The notes under the pieces are model-generated. The model was not told the DNA's origin. It searched no databases and saw nothing but the letters and a program-made list of their open reading frames with translations. Position numbers and translations under genes: made by a program. Of a DNA stretch of 51,474 nt, positions 34,359 through 42,708 are shown in pieces. The number at the start of each line of letters is the position of its first letter. Position 1 is the first letter of the stretch. Source of the DNA: CAYXOX01 sp964466745 (GTDB lineage Bacteria; Pseudomonadota; Alphaproteobacteria; Rhodobacterales; Rhodobacteraceae); NCBI GenBank assembly GCA_964466745.1, contig CAYXOX010000008.1, positions 1-51,474 on the forward strand. The letters run 5' to 3'.

Positions 34359-36616
34359 GATCCGGCCTCCACTCGGAACGGCTCGGGGTCGAGAAAGCGC
34401 CGCAGCACGTTCCGGGTGATCCGCGAGACGTTGTTTTCGTAGCCGTTGTGCGAAAGCGATCCGCACCATGCGATGGAAGACGTGGCGAAGACCGCGCCGC
34501 CGGCCGGCGTCTCCCAGAACGCCATGTCGGCGCGCACCCGCTCGTTCTGGTCGCCGCCGAGATTGGGCGGCACCGGCCCGAATTCCTCGTTCACAAGCAG
34601 CATGAGCCCGGAATGGCCTTCGGAGGAGGCAAGCCGCAGCACGTTGGGCGGCGAGCCCAGCTCGTAGGTGATGCAATCGAGCTCGATCCCGGCGGCACCA
34701 CCGCCGACAAGGCCGAAATCGCCGATGATCTCGTCCTCGACCCCCTCGAAAACGAAGGCCGCGCGCGGGTTGTCGGCATCGGGCGCGCGCCGGAAAAACG
34801 AGGAGAAATCGAAGCCCTGCGCGATGAACCCCACGCCGGCCATCACGTTCGGGGCGCGGCCGATCCGGCGCCAGAGCCCGCCGTACTCGCCGCTGAACGA
34901 GTGGAAGTACTCGCCCGGCTCGGCGATCCACGGGCGGATGCCGTCCTCGGCGCGGCGCAGCTCCAGCGCGCCGGGCCAATGGTCGCTGAAGGCCACACGC
35001 CAGTACCAGCCGTTCCCGCCCATGTACATCAGCCGCCCGCCGCGATCGATCCAGGCCTTCATCGCATCCCACATCCGGGTGGAGTGATACTCGGGGTGCG
35101 TTCCCGTGAGCACCACCTCGTAGGGCTCCAGCACGGCAAGCCCTTCGTGGTGCAGATCCTCGTCGGTGATCACGTCGTACTCGAAGCCCATTTCTTCCAG
35201 CCAGTCGAAGAGATGGGTGTCGGCGTTGTACTGGTAGAGCGCCGAGCCGTGCCCGCCGAGCCAGGAGTGATAGCGCGCCGAGAAGTTGAGCACCGGCCGA
35301 AGCCGCGAGGAATAGGCCACGCCCGAGCCGTCTGCGTGGGTGTCGTAGAGCGAGCCGCCGAGCTCGGGGTGGTCGTAGAGGTAGAGGTCGGAGTGCCCGA
35401 AGTGCACCATCCGGTTCATCAGCACCTCCACGCCCCGCGCGGTGATGTGCTCGGCGTGGTTGGCATAGGCGATGTAGGAGCAGGTGGGCGCGAGGAATGC
35501 CAGCCGGGGCCGGCTGCCCGGCGCGGCGTCTTTCGGCGCCGTCACGAAAAAGGCGATGTAGTCCTCGCGCGTGGCGTTCTCGTCGCTGTCGCCGCAGCTG
35601 ACGTGGAGCGCGTAGGGCCCGGAGGGCAGATCGGCCGGCAGATCCACCTCCACGGATTTCTCCCAGCCGGCATCGTAGACGTCGTCGGAATGGAAATGGA
35701 TCGCGCCGTAGTGCTCGGGCCGGCGGGTCCAGTCGTGGCATTCGCCCGTCCAGTTCCAGCCTCTCATGGCGCGCGTGGGCAGGTTCTCCACCCGGCCGTG
35801 ATGGGCATGGGGCCCGGTATCCACGGTTTGTGGCGTGTCGATCTTCTGCCCGAAATCCCAGTGGGCGATCAGCCGGGTCGCGAGGCGCGTGTCGGCCGGG
35901 CGGCGCAGGAGCGTGTCGTGCAGCGCGCGCGGGTGCAGGCCCCCGAGCAGGATCGGGCCGTCGATCTTGCCGTCGAAGTGCCGCCCGACCGTTCCGTCGG
36001 GCATCGGGCAGCCGGCGAGGTAGACGCCCGCCGGGGGCGCCGCCGGCAGGAGATCGTGGCTCTCTTCGCAGGTATCGCTCGTCCCCGCGTAGGGCACGAC
36101 GGGGCGCTGCTCGATGTGCACTCTTCCGGTGCCCGGATCCACCGCGACCGCGAGCGAATACCACTGCCGCTCGAGCATCGCGCGCCCGGCCCGCGCGCTG
36201 GCGCTGCCCTCCGCCCCGGCGAGCGTGACGGTCACATGCCCGCCCGCCGACAACCCGATGTGGATGCCCTGCCCCCGGCCCGCATCCCATTGCGCGAGCA
36301 GCGTCTGGTCGTCGCGCGCAACGAGCGTGGGCCAGACCATCGCGTAGAAGGTGAAAGGAGCGGAAAGCCGCGGAACGGACGGCGCGTGCATGTAGCTGCC
36401 GGCATCGATCCGCTGCGGCTTTCCGGGGTGCTTGCCGTCGGCGCCGGTGGGGATGTGACGGAACTTCAGCCCCGGCCCCTCGGGGTTGCAATCCCCGTGG
36501 ATCACGCGGACGAGACGCGCCGAGAAGCTCTCGCCCTCCTCCAGCGAGACGTGAAACGCGACGCGGTCTCCGGGCCGGGCGCTGTAGCGATCGGGATAGC
36601 CGGTGATCTTAAGCAT
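34355..36616 (-). CDS. N,N-dimethylformamidase large (beta) subunit homologue
   Basis: 753 aa, close to the roughly 760 aa of the known large subunit. The N-terminal half (residues about 75-300) is a concanavalin/LamG-like domain; the C-terminal half is the DMFA2-type catalytic domain. The known enzyme uses a mononuclear iron held by two Tyr and one Glu. Candidate equivalents here are Tyr381/Tyr384 in PTCSYIAYANH, Tyr424 in GGSLYDTHAD and Glu509 in GTHPEYHS, so the iron site looks intact. GGAGG lies 5 nt before the ATG at 36616, which overlaps the small-subunit gene by 8 nt. It should hydrolyse a formamide-like or other small amide; the sugar-catabolic setting argues against dimethylformamide as the natural substrate. 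No signal peptide. Confidence 0.85.
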   Translation of the reverse strand: MLKITGYPDRYSARPGDRVAFHVSLEEGESFSARLVRVIHGDCNPEGPGLKFRHIPTGADGKHPGKPQRIDAGSYMHAPSVPRLSAPFTFYAMVWPTLVARDDQTLLAQWDAGRGQGIHIGLSAGGHVTVTLAGAEGSASARAGRAMLERQWYSLAVAVDPGTGRVHIEQRPVVPYAGTSDTCEESHDLLPAAPPAGVYLAGCPMPDGTVGRHFDGKIDGPILLGGLHPRALHDTLLRRPADTRLATRLIAHWDFGQKIDTPQTVDTGPHAHHGRVENLPTRAMRGWNWTGECHDWTRRPEHYGAIHFHSDDVYDAGWEKSVEVDLPADLPSGPYALHVSCGDSDENATREDYIAFFVTAPKDAAPGSRPRLAFLAPTCSYIAYANHAEHITARGVEVLMNRMVHFGHSDLYLYDHPELGGSLYDTHADGSGVAYSSRLRPVLNFSARYHSWLGGHGSALYQYNADTHLFDWLEEMGFEYDVITDEDLHHEGLAVLEPYEVVLTGTHPEYHSTRMWDAMKAWIDRGGRLMYMGGNGWYWRVAFSDHWPGALELRRAEDGIRPWIAEPGEYFHSFSGEYGGLWRRIGRAPNVMAGVGFIAQGFDFSSFFRRAPDADNPRAAFVFEGVEDEIIGDFGLVGGGAAGIELDCITYELGSPPNVLRLASSEGHSGLMLLVNEEFGPVPPNLGGDQNERVRADMAFWETPAGGAVFATSSIAWCGSLSHNGYENNVSRITRNVLRRFLDPEPFRVEAGS

Positions 36617-36944
36617 CGTCGCCTCCATCGCGGAACGGCAGGTTGATCTCTTCACCGGTGTGCTCCCGCCAGCGGCGGCGGAAGATCTCCCACTCGGCCT
36701 CCTCGCGGGTGGAAAAGCTGCGCTCCTCCTCGATGACGATGGGATCCGAGCGGTCCGGGGGCATCCGCCCGATCACGTAATCCTCGAATTCGCGTCGCGC
36801 GATCAGGATGTACTGATCGCCGCCGCGATACATCCGCATGATGTTGAGAACCCGCTGCAGGCCCGGGGAGTGCGGGGCGATCGGCGCGGCGCGGAACTCG
36901 GCGATGTATGCGCGGTCCTTCTCGGCATCGATACGGTAGACCAT
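36609..36944 (-). CDS. N,N-dimethylformamidase small (alpha) subunit homologue
   Basis: 111 aa, somewhat shorter than the roughly 130 aa of the characterised small subunit. Charged and tryptophan/arginine-rich (EWEIFRRRWREHTGEEIN near the C-terminus; MYRGGDQYILIARREFEDYV in the middle). Identification rests mainly on its size and on its place directly upstream of, and overlapping, the large subunit, as in dmfA1-dmfA2. AAAGGAG lies 6 nt before the ATG, which directly abuts the stop of the HAD gene. It probably forms an integral part of the amidase assembly rather than acting alone. Confidence 0.75.
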   Translation of the reverse strand: MVYRIDAEKDRAYIAEFRAAPIAPHSPGLQRVLNIMRMYRGGDQYILIARREFEDYVIGRMPPDRSDPIVIEEERSFSTREEAEWEIFRRRWREHTGEEINLPFRDGGDDA

Positions 36945-37595
36945 TCAGGCTCCTTTCGCGTTCATGCGCCCAGAAAGCACCAGCGGGGCGATCTCGGCGA
37001 GGCTGGCGACGCAGGCGTCCGCCGCACTCAGCGAACCATCGGGCGAGAGGGCGAACACGCGCAACCCCGCAGCACGCGCCGAGGCCACGCCGGTGGCGCT
37101 GTCCTCGATGGCCGCGACCTCGGCGGGAGGCAGGCCCAGCCGTTCGGCGGCCATGGCGTAGGGCGCGGGATCGGGCTTGCCGTTCGGCACGTCCTCCAGC
37201 GCCAAGCTGAAGCGCAGAAGATCGTTCACGCCGAGGGCGGCGAGGTTCGCGTCCACGATGCGGCGGCAGGAATTCGACACGCAGACCTGCGGGATCCGCG
37301 CCGCCTCGAGCGCCCGCATCGCCCCGAGCGCACCGGGGATCTCCAAGAGCGCCGCGGCGCCGGCCACATAGGCATCGACGATCCGCGCGTTCCATTCCGC
37401 CTCGGTGAGGGCGCCGCCGAGATGCGGGCCCACCGCCCGCCACACATCGCCCATGTGGATGCCGCGGAAGCGCCCGTCGCCGAAACGCGCGGCGTTCTCG
37501 CAATGGGCGGAGCACACCTCGACGAGAACGCTTTCGTGCAGCGGCTCGCTGTCCACGAGGGTTCCGTCGATGTCCCAGGCGACGGCGCGGATCAC
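36945..37595 (-). CDS. HAD-superfamily sugar phosphatase / phosphoglucomutase-like hydrolase
   Basis: 216 aa. Motif I WDIDGTLVDSEPLH has the nucleophile and acid Asp; motif II is CVSNSCRR; motif III Lys lies in VPNGKPDPAPY; motif IV is IEDSATGV. The alpha-helical cap between motifs I and II marks subclass I, as in beta-phosphoglucomutase-like enzymes and sugar phosphatases. The GTG start overlaps the kinase stop (GTGA). Sitting between a sugar kinase and the amidase, it may dephosphorylate an intermediate or remove a toxic by-product. Confidence 0.88.
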   Translation of the reverse strand: MIRAVAWDIDGTLVDSEPLHESVLVEVCSAHCENAARFGDGRFRGIHMGDVWRAVGPHLGGALTEAEWNARIVDAYVAGAAALLEIPGALGAMRALEAARIPQVCVSNSCRRIVDANLAALGVNDLLRFSLALEDVPNGKPDPAPYAMAAERLGLPPAEVAAIEDSATGVASARAAGLRVFALSPDGSLSAADACVASLAEIAPLVLSGRMNAKGA

Positions 37596-39082
37596 GGGTA
37601 GGCCCCGGGACGGTAGAGGGCGCGGAAGCGTTCGTAGCCCGCGCGGTAGAGCGCGGCGTGCTCGGGGCGCGGCTCAACCTGCCCCGCCGGCCGCACGAAG
37701 CGCGCCACGTCGCTCCAGTCTTCGGTCAGCCCGATCCCGACCGCGGCGGTGAAGGCTGCGCCGAGGCAGGATCCCGGATGCCCTTCAAGGCGCTCCAGCG
37801 GCGCCTGCAGCACGTCCGCCACGATCTGCATCCAGACGTCGCTCTGTGCGCCGCCGTCGGAAACGAGGTAGCGGTCGGTGCTGTAGCCGAGCTCGCGCAG
37901 CACCTCGACATGGTGGGCGATTGCGTAGGCATATCCCTCCAGGAGCGCCCGCCAGAACGCGCCGATGCCATGCGAGAGCGTGATGCCGTCGAAGACGCCG
38001 CGCGCACGGGGATCGTGCACCGGCGTCTTCTCGCCCAGAAAGTAGGGAAGCGCCGCCAGGCCGTCTGCCCCCGGCGGCACGTCGCCGGCCAGCGCGTCGA
38101 GCCGAGCATGAAGGCTCTGGCCGGCCGCCTCTGCGGCCGACGCCTCGCCCTCGGCGAAGGTGTTGACGAACCAGTTGAGGCCCGAGCCGCCCGTGGCCAT
38201 GCATCCGTTGGGGACCCACAGGCCGGGCACCAGGTGGTGATCGAGATAGAGCCGGGCATCGGGCGTGGCGCGGTCGGCCGAGACGAGGATATCCACCGAT
38301 CCGCCGAATTTCAGCAGCGTGTCGCCCGGGCGGTTGAGGCCCGCGGCCAGTGCCGAGGCGATCAGGTCCGCGGCGCCGCCGACGACGGGCGTTCCGGCTT
38401 TCAGGCCGGTTTCGGCGGCGGCCGCGGCCGTGACGCCCCCGAGGATCTCGTGCGAGCGCACGCGGCGCGGCACCGCCCCGCGCGGCAGATGCGAAAGCGC
38501 CACGAGATCGTCGGCGACATCCTCCGACGCGAGATCGACGAATCCGGCCTCGAGCGCCCAGTTCTGCTCGATCGCCCGTTCGCCGGTCAGGCGCCAGTTG
38601 ATGTAGTCGTACGAGCCGAACACGGTGGCGATGCGGGCGAAGTTCTCGGGCTCGTTCGCCTCGATCCAGCGCAGCTTGGCCGTGACGAGCTGCTGGTTGA
38701 TGCCGTTGCCGGCCCGCGCCATGAAGGCCGCCTCGTCGGTTTCGCGGCGCAGCGCCTCGACCTCGGCCCAGCATCGGGCGTCGGATTGCTGGATCGAGGG
38801 CCGGATCAGCTCGCCCGCCGCATCAAGCAGCACGACCGCCGGGAGCATGCCCGTCACGCCGATGGCGCCGATCGACGCCGGATCGACGCCGCGGGCGAAG
38901 AACTCGGCCAGGATCTCGGCGACATTGGCCCACCACTGGCGCGGATCCTCCTCGGCCCAGCCGATCCTCGGGGAGGACAGGGTGACGGGGCGCGTGACGA
39001 TCCCGACAACGCGCCCCGGAAGCTCGATCAGGATACCGATCGTCGAGGTGGTGCCGATGTCGAGGCCGAGGCAGAGCGTCAT
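37592..39082 (-). CDS. FGGY-family carbohydrate kinase
   Basis: 496 aa. Phosphate-1 motif GLDIGTTSTIGIL is at the N-terminus; Asp in IQQSDARCWAEVEAL and the ATP-binding segment SDGGAQSDVWMQIVADVLQ, then LEGHPGSCLGAAFTAAVGIG, complete the family pattern. FGGY kinases phosphorylate pentoses, polyols and other sugars. It starts 4 nt after the BtpA-family stop and overlaps the HAD gene. It differs clearly from the other FGGY kinase at 40451. Substrate unassigned. Confidence 0.92.
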   Translation of the reverse strand: MTLCLGLDIGTTSTIGILIELPGRVVGIVTRPVTLSSPRIGWAEEDPRQWWANVAEILAEFFARGVDPASIGAIGVTGMLPAVVLLDAAGELIRPSIQQSDARCWAEVEALRRETDEAAFMARAGNGINQQLVTAKLRWIEANEPENFARIATVFGSYDYINWRLTGERAIEQNWALEAGFVDLASEDVADDLVALSHLPRGAVPRRVRSHEILGGVTAAAAAETGLKAGTPVVGGAADLIASALAAGLNRPGDTLLKFGGSVDILVSADRATPDARLYLDHHLVPGLWVPNGCMATGGSGLNWFVNTFAEGEASAAEAAGQSLHARLDALAGDVPPGADGLAALPYFLGEKTPVHDPRARGVFDGITLSHGIGAFWRALLEGYAYAIAHHVEVLRELGYSTDRYLVSDGGAQSDVWMQIVADVLQAPLERLEGHPGSCLGAAFTAAVGIGLTEDWSDVARFVRPAGQVEPRPEHAALYRAGYERFRALYRPGAYP

Positions 39083-39086
39083 GGCC

Positions 39087-39881
39087 TCAGCCCAGGCTGG
39101 CGACGCGGTCCATGAACCGGCGGACGCGATCGGGGTCCACCGCGTTCCACGTCACGCCGTCGTGCTTGAAATGCGTTCCGATGATGCAGCCGTCGGCGAT
39201 GGACATCACGTCGGCGACATTCTCGATGTTCACCCCGGTGTTCGCGAGCACCGGGGTTTCCGGCACGGCCTCGCGCACCTCGCGCAGGTGGCCCAGCTCG
39301 GCCGCCTCCCCCGTGAGCGGCCCCGAAACGAGCACGGCATCGGCCAGCGACGAGAAGACCGCGCTCTTGGCCTTGAGGGCGATGGGCCGGGCGTCGAGCG
39401 CGTGGGAGAACTCGGCATTGATGTTGAAAAGCAGCTTCATGTCGGGCCGCCCCATCTCGCGCCGCAGCGTGACCGCGCTCGCCGCGTCGGGGGCCCAGAC
39501 GCCCATGTCGGAGGCGAAGACCCCGGTGAAGATCTCGCGCACGAACGTCGCGCCGGTGGCCGCGCCGATGGCGACAGATGCGGCGGGATCCCACAGGTAG
39601 TTCACGCCGAAGGGCACGCGCAGGTGCGGGCGCACCGCCGCGACGACGGCGGTCATGGCGGCGATGCCGGATTTCGGGGCGTCGAGCCGGTAGGGGCGGT
39701 CGTTCTCGTTGCCGAACATCACCGCGTCCACCCCGCCGTCCTGCAGGGCCTCGACATCGGCGAGGGCATCCGCGATGAGCCGCTCCATGCCGCCCTCCGC
39801 GTCGTGCAGGGGCGTGCCGGGAAGCGCCCCGATGTGCACCATCGCGATCACGGTTTTTCCGCGCGAAAGATCGAAACTCAT
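39087..39881 (-). CDS. BtpA/SgcQ-family TIM-barrel protein
   Basis: 264 aa. Recognisable segments are VIAMVHIGALPGTPLH at the N-terminus, DAVMFGNENDRPY, FGVNYLWDPAASVAIGAATG, AVLVSGPLTGEAAELGHL, PVLANTGVNIENV and the phosphate-site-like ADGCIIGTHFKHDG near the C-terminus. The family includes BtpA, linked to photosystem I assembly in cyanobacteria, and SgcQ of a cryptic E. coli sugar operon; most bacterial members sit in sugar operons and lack a proven activity. ATG at 39881 after GGGGG; a longer frame upstream lacks homology. It is the first gene of the eight-gene operon. Confidence 0.88.
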   Translation of the reverse strand: MSFDLSRGKTVIAMVHIGALPGTPLHDAEGGMERLIADALADVEALQDGGVDAVMFGNENDRPYRLDAPKSGIAAMTAVVAAVRPHLRVPFGVNYLWDPAASVAIGAATGATFVREIFTGVFASDMGVWAPDAASAVTLRREMGRPDMKLLFNINAEFSHALDARPIALKAKSAVFSSLADAVLVSGPLTGEAAELGHLREVREAVPETPVLANTGVNIENVADVMSIADGCIIGTHFKHDGVTWNAVDPDRVRRFMDRVASLG

Positions 39882-40373
39882 GCCTGGAACCCCCTGCTTC
39901 GGGCCGTCTTCGGTGCGGCCCCGCCCGGGGGCGAGGCGCTTCCGGGGCACGGCGGACCCCGGGACGCAACCATCGCCACAAGGGGTGCCATGCCCCCCGA
40001 TGCGCGGCAAGCGAAAAAGTTTGCTTCTGTTCTGTTCTGTTCACATGCCTGCGCGTTCGGAAGCAAGCAGGCCGCGCGGCAGAATCAAGGGGGCGACGGG
40101 CGTCCGGCCGGCACGCGCGGCAGACCCGTGCAAGACAGGGCGAGGGGCCTGCCGCGAAGGAGGTCCGGCCTTCCGGGCTCATGCGTCCGCCGCTACGGCC
40201 GGTTCGGCGATCGGGCCGCGGCAGCCTGCGGCATGGGGCTTCGGAGCGCGGGGCGCGCCCGGAACCCGCACCGGGCAGACCGCGCCGCGCGGGCTTCCAG
40301 CGGGCGGGGCTTCGTCTTGTCGCGCGGTTCGGGCAGCCCTAGTCTGGCGCCGCAGGAAAAAGGGCAGCGCAAC
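39882..40373. promoter_or_regulatory. Divergent region between eight-gene operon and second FGGY kinase; no gene
   Basis: 492 bp with no credible gene. Its only low-GC feature, about 135-165 bp before the BtpA-family start, is a run of A and T (40014-40022) next to a pentanucleotide tandem, TTCTG three times followed by TTCAC (40025-40044). This is the likely promoter/operator zone of the operon and resembles T/G-rich elements elsewhere in the window. The rest is GC-rich without notable structure. Confidence 0.35.
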
Positions 40374-40454
40374 ATGTCACGACAGGCAGATCGCTCCACC
40401 GCCGCAGGCCGGGCGGCACAGGCAGGCACCCATCCCGCCTTGAGCCGCCGATGA
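40374..40454 (+). CDS. 26-codon leader frame, translationally coupled to kinase
   Basis: ATG at 40374 preceded by a good AGGAAAAAGGG and ending in a TGA that overlaps the kinase ATG (ATGA). The peptide begins MSRQADRSTAAGRAAQ and has no recognisable domain. The kinase start itself lacks a Shine-Dalgarno sequence, so this frame may exist to bring ribosomes to it. Equally, it might be a chance frame; the evidence is start, ribosome binding site and overlap only. Confidence 0.35.
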   Translation: MSRQADRSTAAGRAAQAGTHPALSRR

Positions 40455-41968
40455 CCGGCTCCTCCGGGCGCGGCCTCTACCTGGGCCTCGACATAGGCAC
40501 CTCCGTGATCAAGGCCGCGCTGCTGGACGAGGCGGGGCTCGAGATCGCGTCGACGGCACGCCGAAACGCGGCCTCCCCGGCGCCGCCCGGCTGGTCGGAG
40601 CTGGATGCCGAGCGGACCTGGGCCGGCGTCATCGAGACCCTCGCCGCCGTCATGAAGGGGCAGGACGCGCGCCGCCTTCGCGCCATGGGCGTGACCGGCG
40701 TGATGGTAGGGGCCTGGCTGATCGACGGCGACGGCGCCGTGCTGCGCCCGCCGATCCTTTGGAACGACGCCCGCGCGCAGGGCCTCGTCGATGGCATGCT
40801 CGCCCGGACGCCCGACCTCTACGACCGCGTCTTCGATGGCTCCGGCTCGCTCATGCAGCTCGGGTGCATCCTTCCCGTGCTGGCATGGCTGAAGGAAAAC
40901 GAGCCCGAACACGTCGCGGCCGCCCGGACGGTGCTGTGCGCGAAGGACTACCTGCGCTTCAGGCTGACGGGGGCCCTCGCCACCGACGAATCCGAAGCGG
41001 CGATGGCCCCCGGCTCGGCGCGCGCGCGCGGCTTCGACCGGGGCCAGGCGGAACGTCTGGGCGTCGCCGACCTGTGGCACCTCTTGCCGCCCGTCGGGCA
41101 CGCGGGCGCCCTCGCCGGCACGATCACGGCCGCCGCGGCGGCGGAGACCGGGCTGCCGGAGGGGCTGCCCGTGGCCGTGGGAACGGGCGACACCGGCGCC
41201 TCGGTGCTCGGTGCCGGGTGCAGCGCGCCGGGGCAGGCCGCCACCGTGCTGGGCACCACCTGCCTGAACGGCGTGCTCTCCGAGGCACCCGCGTTCGAGC
41301 CGCGACAGGGGCTGCTGTTCATCCTGCCCGAGGGCCTCTGGATGCGCACCATGGTCAACATCGCCGGCACAACCGTGCTCGACTGGGCGCTGTCGGCGCT
41401 GGCGCCCGACATCGCCGCCGGGCCTGACCCCTACGAGGCGCTGGGCCGCGTCGCCGAGGCGGCGCCGGCCCATGCGGAGGGAGCGCTCTTCCTGCCCTAT
41501 CTCTCCGACAGCGGCGTGATCGCGCCGAAGGTCGAGCCGCGGGCGCGTGCCGGTTTCTTCGGCCTCACCCCCCGGCACGACCGCCCCGTACTGGTGCGCG
41601 CCGTCTACGAGGGCCTCGCCCATGCCATCCGCCATTGCTACGGCGACATCGGGGCTGCGCTTTCGGTGATCCGGCTTTCGGGCGGCGGGGCGCGCAGCGC
41701 GTTCTGGTCCCAGATGATCGCCGACGCGACGGGGATACCCGTTGAGATCCCGGCCGGGCGCGAGTTCGGCGCCAAGGGGGCCGCGCTCTGCGGAGCCACG
41801 GCGGTGGGGGATTTCGCATCGGTGCGAGAGGCGAGCGCGGCAACCTTCGCGCTGAGCCGCCGCCACGAGCCCGACCCCGCCGCCCATGCCGCCTTCGGCG
41901 CCGCGCACGAGGCCTACCTCGCCGCCAGCGCGGCCGGCCTCGGCCCCCTGACCGGCCTGACGCGCTAG
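40451..41968 (+). CDS. FGGY-family carbohydrate kinase, xylulokinase-like
   Basis: 505 aa. LYLGLDIGTSVIKAALLDEA is the phosphate-1 motif; PPILWNDARAQGLVD has the catalytic Asp; TVLGTTCLNGVLSE and MVNIAGTTVLDWALSAL resemble xylulokinase-type kinases; IRLSGGGARSAFWSQMIADA and FGAKGAALCGATAVG form the adenosine-binding part. It is transcribed alone, away from the BtpA operon, behind the short leader frame. Its stop shares a CTAG with the convergent creatininase-family gene. Substrate could be a ketopentose or a rarer sugar. Confidence 0.9.
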   Translation: MTGSSGRGLYLGLDIGTSVIKAALLDEAGLEIASTARRNAASPAPPGWSELDAERTWAGVIETLAAVMKGQDARRLRAMGVTGVMVGAWLIDGDGAVLRPPILWNDARAQGLVDGMLARTPDLYDRVFDGSGSLMQLGCILPVLAWLKENEPEHVAAARTVLCAKDYLRFRLTGALATDESEAAMAPGSARARGFDRGQAERLGVADLWHLLPPVGHAGALAGTITAAAAAETGLPEGLPVAVGTGDTGASVLGAGCSAPGQAATVLGTTCLNGVLSEAPAFEPRQGLLFILPEGLWMRTMVNIAGTTVLDWALSALAPDIAAGPDPYEALGRVAEAAPAHAEGALFLPYLSDSGVIAPKVEPRARAGFFGLTPRHDRPVLVRAVYEGLAHAIRHCYGDIGAALSVIRLSGGGARSAFWSQMIADATGIPVEIPAGREFGAKGAALCGATAVGDFASVREASAATFALSRRHEPDPAAHAAFGAAHEAYLAASAAGLGPLTGLTR

Positions 41969-42708
41969 GAGCCCGTGCCCTCTTCGTGCAGGTGCCGCAG
42001 CACCGCGGCCATGCGCGCGATCACGGGCCCGAGGATGGTTTCACCCTTCCCGGAGCTTGCAGCACGCGGATCGCCCAGCACCGCGGAGGCCGAAAAATCG
42101 GTCCACCGGCTTTGCAGACAATCGAAAAACTCGGGGAACTCCGGATAGTTGGCCTCCGCCAGCTCCATCCGCACGGCCTCGGGCGCAAGGTGCAGCATGT
42201 AGGAGGTTTCGATCTCGCAGGCGTGCATGAAGGCGGGGTGCGCCTCGGGGGTATCCCGCACGCGCCGCACTTCGGCCCCCGCGCCGGGATAGAAGAACGC
42301 CGCCACCGGGAAGCCGCGCGCGCCGAGGCTGCGCTGGGCATCACGGATGTAGGGCGCGTTGCCCAGGTGAGCGTTCACGATGGCCATGGCCCGCACGCCC
42401 TTGGCCTGCAGCCCGGCGCCGATCTCGCACAGCGTGGCAGCGAGCGTGGCGCCCGAGATGCCCACCGAGCCGGGTGCCGTCTCCAGCGACCAGACCGAGC
42501 CGAAGGGCAGCACCGGCAAGCGGAGGATCGGAAGCTCCGGAACCGCGGCCTCGAGCGCCGCGGCCAGCCGCCCGGCGAGGATGTTGTCGGTGCCGGCGGG
42601 CAGGTGAGCGCCGTGGCTTTCCAGCGCGCCGAGCGGGAGAAGTGCGATCGGGCAACGCGCAAGAAGCGAGGCCGCCTCGGGATCGTTGAGCGCCTCGGCC
42701 TCGGGCAT
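41965..42708 (-). CDS. Creatininase-family amidohydrolase
   Basis: 247 aa, normal length for the family. Metal-binding and signature residues are visible: LLPLGALESHGAHLPAGTDN (Glu and His ligands, then Asp), and IVNAHLGNAP where creatininases have NGHGGN; here the second Gly-Gly pair is altered. The Glu of EIETSYMLHLAPE near residue 170 is a further ligand. Members include creatininase and mycofactocin MftE-like amidases, which open cyclic or peptide amides. The ATG overlaps the upstream stop (TGATG). As last gene of the FrlB/FrlD operon, it probably cleaves an amide in the same pathway. Confidence 0.87.
   Translation of the reverse strand: MPEAEALNDPEAASLLARCPIALLPLGALESHGAHLPAGTDNILAGRLAAALEAAVPELPILRLPVLPFGSVWSLETAPGSVGISGATLAATLCEIGAGLQAKGVRAMAIVNAHLGNAPYIRDAQRSLGARGFPVAAFFYPGAGAEVRRVRDTPEAHPAFMHACEIETSYMLHLAPEAVRMELAEANYPEFPEFFDCLQSRWTDFSASAVLGDPRAASSGKGETILGPVIARMAAVLRHLHEEGTGS

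Noticed and set aside
34448..36646. A 732-codon open frame opposite the large formamidase-type subunit
   Set aside because: It is a shadow of a real gene; no domain, no start signal.
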